DNA of 64,000 bases from Pachyseris speciosa (Eukaryota; Cnidaria; Anthozoa; Scleractinia; Pachyseridae): the NCBI GenBank assembly GCA_016490735.1, contig JAEMWC010000032.1, forward strand, positions 2,014,501 to 2,078,500. Reading direction: 5' to 3'. The first letter of the stretch is position 1; each line of letters opens with the position of its first letter. Below are positions 9,350 to 16,555 of this stretch, one piece after another. The notes beneath the pieces were generated by a model. The model ran no database searches and was not told where the DNA came from. It was given only the letters and a program-made list of their open reading frames with translations. A program made the translations under genes and the position numbers.

Positions 9350-10138
9350 ATGACAGAAATTTCATTACGATTCAACAGTAAAAACAGAGACAAAATTGGT
9401 GTTAGTAAGAGTCATGATTTTGAAAAAAGATTCAATACACCTATCAAATTAACGAATGATTTGAAATATGAAATGGCTGTGAATGTTATCAATATGACAT
9501 ACAGTTGGTACAACATCAGAGAGTCTTTAGGGAATAATCAAATTAAATATAGCTATGACAAAGGTGTAAACTGGGAAACAATAACATTCGTTGACGGGAT
9601 GTATTCATACGACGATATCAATAGTTACATTCATGAGTATATGAGAAAAAACAGCCATGTACTGAATCCATCTGAGACAGACAAATCAAAATTCAAGTAT
9701 GGTATCAATATATATTTCGTTTTGTCAACATATCGCATTTTGATTAAACTCAATGAAAATTATCGTGTGGATCTGAGAAATAATGATTTCAGAAAACTTA
9801 TCGGTTTCGATTCAAAATTAGTTTCAGCAACAGAAGAATATGGAACAAATCTACCAGATATTACAAGAGGAGTGGATGAAATTTATATCAATTGTGATAA
9901 TGTGATAGATAGCATTGTTGATGGCAATAGTACAAATACAATCGCTGTTATTCCAGTCACAGATCTCGTCAGAAGTTTACCTTTCACTTACAAACCTCGT
10001 TTTCTTTCATGGAATCCTATCTCAACACACACAATCAGCTCAATACGTTTTTATGTCACTGATTCTTCCGGAGCACCAGTTGATTTAAATGGGATAGATT
10101 GGTATATTGAGTTATTCTTGAGAGGGACAGAATTATAA
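9350..10138 (+). CDS. Probable penton / minor capsid protein (single jelly-roll)
   Basis: A 262-residue, beta-rich protein without signal peptide. Its N-terminal ~150 residues alternate hydrophobic and polar strands. The C-terminal half has the pattern 'IPVTDLVRSLPFTYKPRFLSWNPI' followed by strands ending in 'PVDLNGIDWYIELFL', as I would expect in Polinton minor capsid proteins. It lies directly upstream of the small basic gene and the major capsid gene, the canonical order. It would form the pentameric vertices and anchor the fibre. The start is an ATG preceded by 'tctaatgtaaaagtat'. No fold prediction could be run, so the jelly-roll assignment rests on context and motif feel. Confidence 0.65.
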   Translation: MTEISLRFNSKNRDKIGVSKSHDFEKRFNTPIKLTNDLKYEMAVNVINMTYSWYNIRESLGNNQIKYSYDKGVNWETITFVDGMYSYDDINSYIHEYMRKNSHVLNPSETDKSKFKYGINIYFVLSTYRILIKLNENYRVDLRNNDFRKLIGFDSKLVSATEEYGTNLPDITRGVDEIYINCDNVIDSIVDGNSTNTIAVIPVTDLVRSLPFTYKPRFLSWNPISTHTISSIRFYVTDSSGAPVDLNGIDWYIELFLRGTEL

Positions 10139-10151
10139 AACCTAATAGTAT

Positions 10152-10400
10152 ATGAGGAGATTTGAATACGCGGAATATGAAAAATATCACACAAAACAGG
10201 GTAAAGGAATAGTGAGTGATGCTGTCAAAACAGCTGTAAAAAAAGCAGCTACAACAATTGGTGAACATGTTGGCAAAAAAGGTGGTGACAAAATAATAGA
10301 ACTTTTAAGTAAGAAAAAGAGAAAAAGTGGAACTGAGAGTGAGATTAAGACTGGGGGTGAGATCAAAAGAAAGAGAGGTAGACCTCGAAAAATTAAGTAA
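10152..10400 (+). CDS. Small basic AT-hook protein of the Polinton
   Basis: An 82-residue, strongly basic protein. Residues ~22-55 form an Ala/Lys-rich amphipathic stretch (SDAVKTAVKKAATTIG). The C-terminus carries an AT-hook core (RKRGRPRK), which binds the minor groove of AT-rich DNA. It lies 13 bp after the penton gene and 22 bp before the capsid gene. A role as a core/DNA-condensing or membrane-active virion component, comparable to small basic adenovirus core proteins, is inferred from size, charge and position only. Confidence 0.6.
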   Translation: MRRFEYAEYEKYHTKQGKGIVSDAVKTAVKKAATTIGEHVGKKGGDKIIELLSKKKRKSGTESEIKTGGEIKRKRGRPRKIK

Positions 10401-10422
10401 CTTTTATCTAACACAATAATAT

Positions 10423-11706
10423 ATGTCAAACTATCGTGATTCTAAATATATCGAACGATATGAAGATGTTGTCTTTGAGCTTGAGACAGCACTTAATACT
10501 GTAGTTGCAAACAATGCTCATCAGAGGAAAACAGGTTACCGATTTGTTGTTGATAACAGTGGAGAGACAACACCATTTGACTGGTATAATGCCCGTTTTA
10601 ATGTTATTTTCAAAGAAAATAAGCTTGCAGATGGAGCTGCCATTGCTAATGCGGATCGAAATGGTATTGTTAATTCAGTTCACGCTCTTATTAACACCAT
10701 TAATGTAAAAATGAATGGAATCGATGTTTATGAATGCCGAGATGCTAACCAAGCCACAAATATTAAGTCATTGCTTGAGTATTCACAGGGTTATGCTGCA
10801 AGTCAGGGAACCAATGAGTTCTTCTATCTTGACACCTCCAGAGGTGCTGAAAACAGAACGGCACAAGCTGCTTATAACAAAGGATTCTCAGATCGTAAAG
10901 CTTTGCTTAATGATGGTGGTGAAATAAATGCAGAGATAGCATTGAACAGATACGGTTTTTTCAAAAGCTTTTGGGGTGAACTCATGCCTAACTCAAAAGT
11001 AGAGGTGAACCTAACACTTGAGAGTGATGCAAATGTAATTTGGCAGGCTAGTGATGAATGTCGTGTGATACTGACTAAATTCCAGCTGATTGTTCCAAGA
11101 ATAATTTTCAATTCTGCGGGAAAGTCTTTGTACATGGGCACTTATCTTGACACCAGAAAATGGACTTACATGAGAGAAATGGTTGAGAGAGGCAATTCAA
11201 CAAGACAACAGACTGCCAATTTCCGTATTTCCACAGGAATAAACAAACCCAGACATGTCTTCGTATTCATCATCAATGATGCCAGTGATGCAAATCAAGA
11301 AGCCAATAAATTCTTGTACAACACTTTTGCTGTGGGTAATGACAAAACTTTGACGAATTGCTATCTAGAGGTTGGAAATGGAAACGATTATCCAGAGGTT
11401 CATTACAAACCATCAACAGAGCCCACAAGGGTATTCAGAGATGCATTGAATTATGTTAAAGTTGTAAATGAATTCAATGAAAACACCCTTCTTAACAGGG
11501 GCAACTTCGGTACAATATTCCCTTTCATTTACTTTGATCTGACAAAACAGAAGCAGGACATAAAAGATGGAATGACAAAACTGACTTTCAAATACACTTT
11601 AAGTGCTGCAGCAGATCATGATTACAGTGTGTATGCACTTGTGCTGTATGAACAGGATGTTGAGATGAGAAAGACTGATGGAAAGTTGATTCTGAGATCT
11701 ATGTAA
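10423..11706 (+). CDS. MCP: Polinton major capsid protein (double jelly-roll hexon)
   Basis: A 427-residue protein. Diagnostic segments are the N-terminal 'TPFDWYNARFNVIFK', the central 'YGFFKSFWGELMPNSKVEV' and 'TLESDANVIWQ', and C-terminal strands around 'YSVYALVLYEQDVEM'. These match the pattern I associate with Polinton/adintovirus hexon-like capsid proteins, which have two jelly-roll domains and trimerise into the icosahedral shell. It is somewhat shorter than many Polinton capsid proteins (usually about 450-650 residues by general knowledge) but uninterrupted. The ATG is preceded by 'tctaacacaataatat', the element's promoter motif. The next ~88 bp are almost pure A/T. Confidence 0.85.
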   Translation: MSNYRDSKYIERYEDVVFELETALNTVVANNAHQRKTGYRFVVDNSGETTPFDWYNARFNVIFKENKLADGAAIANADRNGIVNSVHALINTINVKMNGIDVYECRDANQATNIKSLLEYSQGYAASQGTNEFFYLDTSRGAENRTAQAAYNKGFSDRKALLNDGGEINAEIALNRYGFFKSFWGELMPNSKVEVNLTLESDANVIWQASDECRVILTKFQLIVPRIIFNSAGKSLYMGTYLDTRKWTYMREMVERGNSTRQQTANFRISTGINKPRHVFVFIINDASDANQEANKFLYNTFAVGNDKTLTNCYLEVGNGNDYPEVHYKPSTEPTRVFRDALNYVKVVNEFNENTLLNRGNFGTIFPFIYFDLTKQKQDIKDGMTKLTFKYTLSAAADHDYSVYALVLYEQDVEMRKTDGKLILRSM

Positions 11707-11794
11707 ATGGAAATAATTAAATAAAATAAATAATTAAATAATTAAATTAAATCATTATTTATATTAAATACAATTTAGTATAAACATATATTAT

Positions 11795-12637
11795 ATGACT
11801 ACTTATCATCCTCATGGAGTGACACTGTCACAAGGTCAGAAAGAAAAGCTGGCAAAAGCTATTAAATCAAATTCAGCGGTAACATTGAGGCTAACTCATG
11901 ATGAATTATCTGGCGGTGATCAACTTATGTTGACAAAAAGACAAATCAACAAACTGATGAAATCAAAAAGATTGGGAAAAGGTTCTGATATCAATATATC
12001 AAAAAGTCAAATCAGAAAGGCGGTTGTACATGGAGGTTCTCTTTGGTCAAGTCTTTTTTCACTTGGAACAAGACTATTACCATATGCAGGTAAGGCAGTA
12101 GCTAAAGCGGCTCCAGCATTGGCCACAGGTGCTCTTTCTTCATTAGCAAGTCTCGGCATTGATAAACTATTTGGGAAGAAACAAAAAGGAGGATTCATTA
12201 TTCCCAATGAAAACTTGCCCCAACTATTGAATTTTGGAAATTTATTGAATGTGAGACAAATGGCTGATCTTGTAAATGCAATGCAGTCTGGTGGACAACT
12301 TGCTATCAAACCAACAAAAACTCAGTCTGGTGGGTTTCTTGGAACACTTTTAGCAAGTATTGGAATTCCTCTACTTGTGAAAGCCTTGACTGGAAAGGGT
12401 TTGCATGTTGAACACAGCCGTTCTGGACGGTCATTACCAGTTCATGTTCCACATCACATTGCAGTTAATAAAAATAAAAGCGGTGGGAAACATGTTATGA
12501 TTCCATGGCAATCGCCACCTGTCTTTGGTACATGGGATAACCCAATCGGTTATGGAATGAAAAAAAAAGAAAGACAAAAAAGGGAAAAGGGCTTCTACTG
12601 GGAAAAGACAGTCCATTCAATTCAATCCCCATTCTAG
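11795..12637 (+). pseudogene. GG-rich hydrophobic virion protein (PX-like), C-terminus frameshifted
   Basis: 280 residues as read. The N-terminus carries DELSGGDQLMLTKRQINKLM. Residues ~85-125 and ~175-200 are hydrophobic/amphipathic (SLWSSLFSLGTRLLPYAG; GFLGTLLASIGIPLLVKALTG). Several Gly-Gly pairs (LSGGD, HGGS, KGGF, SGGQ) resemble adenain-type cleavage sites. It is followed at once by the maturation protease, so it is a likely protease substrate that disrupts membranes during entry (inference). After an A-run at about 12559-12568 the reading is basic and atypical; a hydrophobic tail is encoded in another frame that stops at 12649-12651, indicating a one-base frameshift. I treat this copy as damaged. 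Confidence 0.65.
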
Positions 12638-12647
12638 GAACCATTTT

Positions 12648-13106
12648 GTAAACAAACCCTTATCCAACTTTGATTTAATCAATTGGGTGAAACAACTTGG
12701 AATAAAACATTTTAGAGGAGTATTTTCAAGAGACAATCTTCCTAGACAAATAAAAAACAATGAATGTGGGATAGTCAATCTTGATTCCAAAATTGGACCA
12801 GGTACACATTGGGTTTGTTACCGGAATTTCAAAAATGATAAATACTGTGAATACTTCGACTCTTTCGGTTTAATGATGCCAACAGAAGTTCAAATGTATA
12901 TGGCTGCAAGCGGTAAACAACTTGAATACTCTGGTGATGAGATACAAGAAAGGGAATCAGTATTATGTGGATATTGGTGTTTATACTATCTTCTTGAGAG
13001 ACAGAAAGGAACATCTATACTGGATATAATACACAATTCCAGATTCAATCCAGCAGATGTTAGTGTCAATCACAGATTCATTATAGACTACTTCGAAAAT
13101 ATATAA
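12648..13106 (+). CDS. PRO: Adenain-like cysteine protease without an ATG
   Basis: A C5/Ulp1-type maturation protease. Counting from the GTG at 12687, the catalytic His is residue 41 (GTHWVCY), the Asp 58 (EYFDSFG), the oxyanion Gln 87 and the nucleophile Cys 94 (VLCGYWC). All essential residues are present and the C-terminus is complete. No in-frame ATG exists between the upstream stop (12558-12560) and the catalytic domain. Conserved-looking protein sequence begins near 12648, overlapping the end of the preceding gene's alternative frame. Translation would need a near-cognate start, coupling, or frameshifting; otherwise the start codon has been lost. It would cleave capsid precursors at Gly-Gly sites. 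Confidence 0.8.
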   Translation, partial: VNKPLSNFDLINWVKQLGIKHFRGVFSRDNLPRQIKNNECGIVNLDSKIGPGTHWVCYRNFKNDKYCEYFDSFGLMMPTEVQMYMAASGKQLEYSGDEIQERESVLCGYWCLYYLLERQKGTSILDIIHNSRFNPADVSVNHRFIIDYFENI

Positions 13107-13117
13107 TGTAATAATAT

Positions 13118-13663
13118 ATGGATTGTACATGTGGTGTTCTTGACAAGAAAAAGAAACCATGTTCGATGAAAGAATGCGCGAAGAGGAAACAAGTCAGATA
13201 CTGGGGATTAAGTAAGGTTGACTCACGTATTCTCGAATCAGCAGGATCGCCAAGAGATCTCGATAAGAGAAGACAGAAATTGATTTCTGAAAGAATTAAA
13301 AACAAAGCTGCACTCAAAAAACTCAAGGACAAGATACTATACACAAAAACTCGAAAAGATGAAAAGGAAGAGATCAAGAAAGAAGCAGAAAAGTATATTG
13401 AAAAACTAAAAAATATAAATACCAAAATTGTAAAAGTCAACAAAGAATTGGAAAAGATGAAGTCGGACGGCATCAAAGGTGGAAACTTATCTAACTTATA
13501 TACAATGGTGAAATCATATTGTGTGAAACAGAAGAAGCAGACTGAGTGTGTACCAGGAAGCGAAACATACCAAAAGACTAAAAATGGAAGAACCATGATG
13601 AAATGCAAGTGTGCTGAGTGTGGGATCACAAAGACTAAGTTTGTCAAAGGGAAGGGAAACTAA
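13118..13663 (+). CDS. Coiled-coil protein with C-terminal zinc-ribbon-like domain
   Basis: 181 residues. The N-terminus is Cys-rich (MDCTCGVLDKKKKPC); residues ~50-125 are a long Lys/Glu coiled coil. The C-terminal ~50 residues have spaced cysteines (YCVKQKKQTEC ... KCKCAECG) ending in TKTKFVKGKG, resembling the small treble-clef/zinc-ribbon domains (DUF5679 type) of Polintons. The first Cys-x-x-Cys knuckle reads CVKQ, so one expected ligand seems replaced. It starts at an ATG 11 bp after the protease stop, preceded by 'gtaataatat'. Function is unknown; a virion or DNA-binding role is a guess. Confidence 0.65.
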   Translation: MDCTCGVLDKKKKPCSMKECAKRKQVRYWGLSKVDSRILESAGSPRDLDKRRQKLISERIKNKAALKKLKDKILYTKTRKDEKEEIKKEAEKYIEKLKNINTKIVKVNKELEKMKSDGIKGGNLSNLYTMVKSYCVKQKKQTECVPGSETYQKTKNGRTMMKCKCAECGITKTKFVKGKGN

Positions 13664-13707
13664 TTAGCCCGTCTGAAGGGGCGGGCATACTGGATTCAGC
13701 TGCAGAT

Positions 13708-14346
13708 ATGGCACTAACAGGATTCTTGGAACATGGTGTCCCTTATTTAGCGAAGAAAGGTGTTGAAATGGGGAGATATTATGCATCAGAAGCAATGAGA
13801 AATCCAAAGCTGCAAAAGAAATTAATTGACAAAGGACTTTCCCTCGCAAAGCCTGCAATCACAAAGGTTGGGTCTGAAGCTTTGAAACAACTCTCAACAA
13901 AAGTGAGACCAAACATTCGTTATAAAACAGATATCAAGGGATTGGATTATGGCAAAGGTATTGACATTCACAAGATGATCGGTAAACTACCAAAACCAAA
14001 AGCAGGTTGGACACCAAGTAAATATAAATATATGGGACCTTACAATCCATTGCATGAGCAGTTGGAATATGATCCAAATACTGGTGAGGTCTTGAAATGG
14101 AATGTACAACCTTACAATAAGGTGGATGAAATAGCAGCTTATCATGATATTTGTTATGATATGGGAAAAAATAAAGGTGATTGTGATAGAACAATGGTCG
14201 AGTCACTAGATCAAATACCATATGGTGAGATGCCAAAATGGGGCCAAACAGCCAGATTCTTAATTGACAAAAAACAGAAATTAGGTCTTGGTGTTTCAAA
14301 AAACGGAAAAAGCCGTCGAGTGAAGAAAACTGGCAAGAAAAACTAG
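13708..14346 (+). CDS. Virion phospholipase A2-like protein (parvovirus VP1-type domain)
   Basis: 212 residues. Residues ~105-170 carry the secreted-PLA2 signature as arranged in parvoviral VP1 domains: a calcium loop YMGPYNPL (108-115), the catalytic HD pair in YHDICYD (His146-Asp147), and an Asp/Cys helix (GDCDRTM, 157-163). The N-terminal 70 residues are amphipathic and conserved-looking. The C-terminus is a basic tail with a nuclear-localisation character. It would open endosomal membranes during entry. It uses the ATG at 13708, 44 bp after the previous stop; the frame is open upstream to 13639 without an ATG. Intact. Confidence 0.85.
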   Translation: MALTGFLEHGVPYLAKKGVEMGRYYASEAMRNPKLQKKLIDKGLSLAKPAITKVGSEALKQLSTKVRPNIRYKTDIKGLDYGKGIDIHKMIGKLPKPKAGWTPSKYKYMGPYNPLHEQLEYDPNTGEVLKWNVQPYNKVDEIAAYHDICYDMGKNKGDCDRTMVESLDQIPYGEMPKWGQTARFLIDKKQKLGLGVSKNGKSRRVKKTGKKN

Positions 14347-15266
14347 CTGATGAATTACATGCACCCATAAAACGAAATTTCACTCGGCGGCGTGTGATTG
14401 TAAATAAAATTGATGAAATATGGGCAAGTGATCTAGTTGAAATGCAACAGTTCAGTAAATGGAATAAAGGTTATCGATAACTTCTTATGGTTATTGATGT
14501 CTTCAGCAAATATGGTTGGATTGTCCCATTGAAGGATAAGAAAGGTGAATCTGTCACTGAAGCATTCAAAACAATATTCAAGGAAGGCAGAAAACCACAG
14601 TATTTATGGGTTGATAAAGGTAAAGAGTTTTACAACAAACACTTGAAAGACCTATTAGAGAAACATAGTGTACAGATGTACTCAACTGAGAACGAAGAGA
14701 AGTCATCAGTAGTTGAAAGATGGAATAGGACAATCAAGTCCAAAATGTGGAAGCAGTTCACTGTTCAAGGTAATACACAGTATTTAGACATGTTGCCAAA
14801 ATTAGTGAAACAGTATAATAATACCAAACATTCAAGCATAAAGATGACACCTACAGAAGCTAGTAAAAAGAGGAATGAAGGAACTGTTTACTTCAATTTG
14901 TATGGTGATATGGAGCCATTAAAACAGAAACCAAAATTTAAGTTCGGCGACAAGGTCCGAATATCTAAATATAAACGGAATGTGTTCGGCAAGGGCTATA
15001 CACCAAATTGGACTGAGGAAGTGTTCACAGTTGATAAGATTCAATACACTAATCCAATAACATACAAAATAAAGGATCTGAAAGGTGGAGATATTGAAGG
15101 GAGTTTTTATGAACCTGAATTATTAAAAGCCAGACAGGATGTTTTCCGTATCGATAAAGTCATTCGCAGAGACTATAAGAAAAAACAAGCTTTGGTGAAG
15201 TGGAAGGGATATAGTGATGACTTCAACAGTTGGATACCGTTCAGGGATTTAAAAGATATATCATAA
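14268..15266 (+). pseudogene. INT: Polinton retrovirus-type integrase with chromodomain, interrupted
   Basis: The DDE integrase core is split. The first catalytic Asp lies in IWASDLVEMQ (codon 14430-14432), then a TAA at 14478-14480 breaks the frame eight codons before MVIDVFSKYGW. The downstream 259-codon part has the second Asp (WVDKGKEF, residue 43) and the Glu (SVVERWNRTIK, residue 77). An SH3-like domain and a C-terminal chromodomain follow (VFRIDKVI ... ALVKWKGYSDDFNSWIPF). The upstream part overlaps the PLA2 gene in another frame and has no ATG. The part starting at 14487 lacks one catalytic Asp, so this copy should be inactive. Chromodomains in such integrases steer insertion to marked chromatin. 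Confidence 0.85.
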
Positions 15267-15423
15267 AGAGAAAATTATCTAACATATATATAACTGAGAG
15301 ATATTTCAACGGCTTGCAACCGCTTATTTGCTACCATGTAGCCAAGAATATTATTATTCCTGACTGCATTTAAACACAGGTCGAAAATATATTAAAAATA
15401 AAATATAATAATACAATATACAA

Positions 15424-16212
15424 ATGCAAAAATATTCCTACGATAATAAAGAATTAGATGTATCAATAGATTGTTATCTTGGTGATAAAAATGATATATG
15501 GTTCAGAGGTAGAGACATAGCCAAAATTCTTGACTATAAAAATCCACAAAGAGCGGTTAGAAATTATGTTGTATCTGATGATAAAATCTTGATAGACCTC
15601 AAAATAATGACGAATAGCAGAGGGACCGAAAGTGTCCATCAGGTCAAACAGTCTTATAAATGTTTTTTTATAAATGAATCAGGATTTTATTCACTAATAC
15701 TGTCCTCTAAAAAACAGGAAGCAGTAAAATTCAAACATTGGGTTACATCGAAAGTATTACCATCAATCAGAAAACAAGGATATTACAAGCAGTTCAACGA
15801 CAGAAACAATAATATGATATTGATTGAAAATGAAAATGATTTGCACTGTAAGATTGTATCATTCATCAGAAAGAAATATGAAGACGCATTAATGATAGCC
15901 GGTTTAGGTGAAAATCAAATAAGCTCAAATATGAGAATCAAAAGTTATAACAAAGGATATATGTCTGGACAATGTGATTTGATGTTAATGAATCCCACAA
16001 GAAAATACAATGCTCTGTGTCTTGAATTTAAAAGCCCTACTGGTGTGTACAAAGTGTCGGATAAACAAAAAATTATGAAGCAAATGTATGAAAAAAATAA
16101 GTGCAAATACATCATTAGCAACTGTTTCGAAGACTTAATCCATGAAATAACTAAACACTTGGAGGAGAGTATAAAATACTTATCAAGAAGAGAAAGATAT
16201 TTAAAAAAATAA
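15424..16212 (+). CDS. Bro-N domain fused to a VRR-NUC-like nuclease
   Basis: 262 residues. Residues ~1-120 match a BRO N-terminal DNA-binding domain (WFRGRDIAKILDYKNPQRAVRNYV ... GFYSLILSS ... FKHWVTSKVLPSIRKQG, described in pieces). Residues ~140-250 look like a VRR-NUC/PD-(D/E)xK endonuclease: SGQCDLMLM with Asp185, and ALCLEFKSPTG with Glu201 and Lys203. Bro-N genes are common in large DNA viruses and phages. Coupling to a nuclease would suit resolution of replication intermediates or defence against competing elements (inference). It lies between integrase and PolB, with a 157-bp AT-rich leader. Intact. Confidence 0.75.
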   Translation: MQKYSYDNKELDVSIDCYLGDKNDIWFRGRDIAKILDYKNPQRAVRNYVVSDDKILIDLKIMTNSRGTESVHQVKQSYKCFFINESGFYSLILSSKKQEAVKFKHWVTSKVLPSIRKQGYYKQFNDRNNNMILIENENDLHCKIVSFIRKKYEDALMIAGLGENQISSNMRIKSYNKGYMSGQCDLMLMNPTRKYNALCLEFKSPTGVYKVSDKQKIMKQMYEKNKCKYIISNCFEDLIHEITKHLEESIKYLSRRERYLKK

Positions 16213-16228
16213 TTTATAGAACTATATT

Positions 16229-16444
16229 ATGGAGAATCAAAATGTCAAAATCAAAAGAGGTCGAGGAAGACCTAGAAAATATGAATCAAAAGAAGAAGCA
16301 AAAGAAGCTTTCAAAAAATATAGGAACGAATATATGATAAATAAGGAATGGTACTGCGAAGTTTGTAATAATGGTAAAAATTACACACTGGCAGGCAAAA
16401 CTCTTGACAATAGAACAAAAAAGCATCAAAGAAATATAGTTTGA
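16229..16444 (+). CDS. Small AT-hook / zinc-finger-like protein
   Basis: 71 residues. An AT-hook (KRGRGRPRK) at residues 9-17 is followed by a Lys/Glu helix and WYCEVCNNGKNYTLAGKTLDNRTKKHQRN. That segment has Cys-x-x-Cys and a terminal KKHQ resembling a C2H2-type finger with a degenerate His arrangement. It starts at an ATG 16 bp after the nuclease stop. It probably binds AT-rich element DNA; a transcriptional or packaging role cannot be distinguished. Confidence 0.65.
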   Translation: MENQNVKIKRGRGRPRKYESKEEAKEAFKKYRNEYMINKEWYCEVCNNGKNYTLAGKTLDNRTKKHQRNIV

Positions 16445-16555
16445 ATCAGTTCAAAGGATTCCAGTATTTGGAATCACTTGAATTATCAATCATACTTAAA
16501 CGCAACATTGAAAAAGATTTAAACATTTATATATAGATATATATTATAATATAAG

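Noticed and set aside
8593..9393. Minus-strand ORFs opposite the coiled-coil gene
   Set aside because: They are Ser/Phe/Leu-rich mirror readings of a Lys/Glu-rich gene, with no domain and no suitable start context.
10056..11141. Minus-strand ORFs opposite the penton, basic and capsid genes
   Set aside because: These are shadow frames of well-supported genes.
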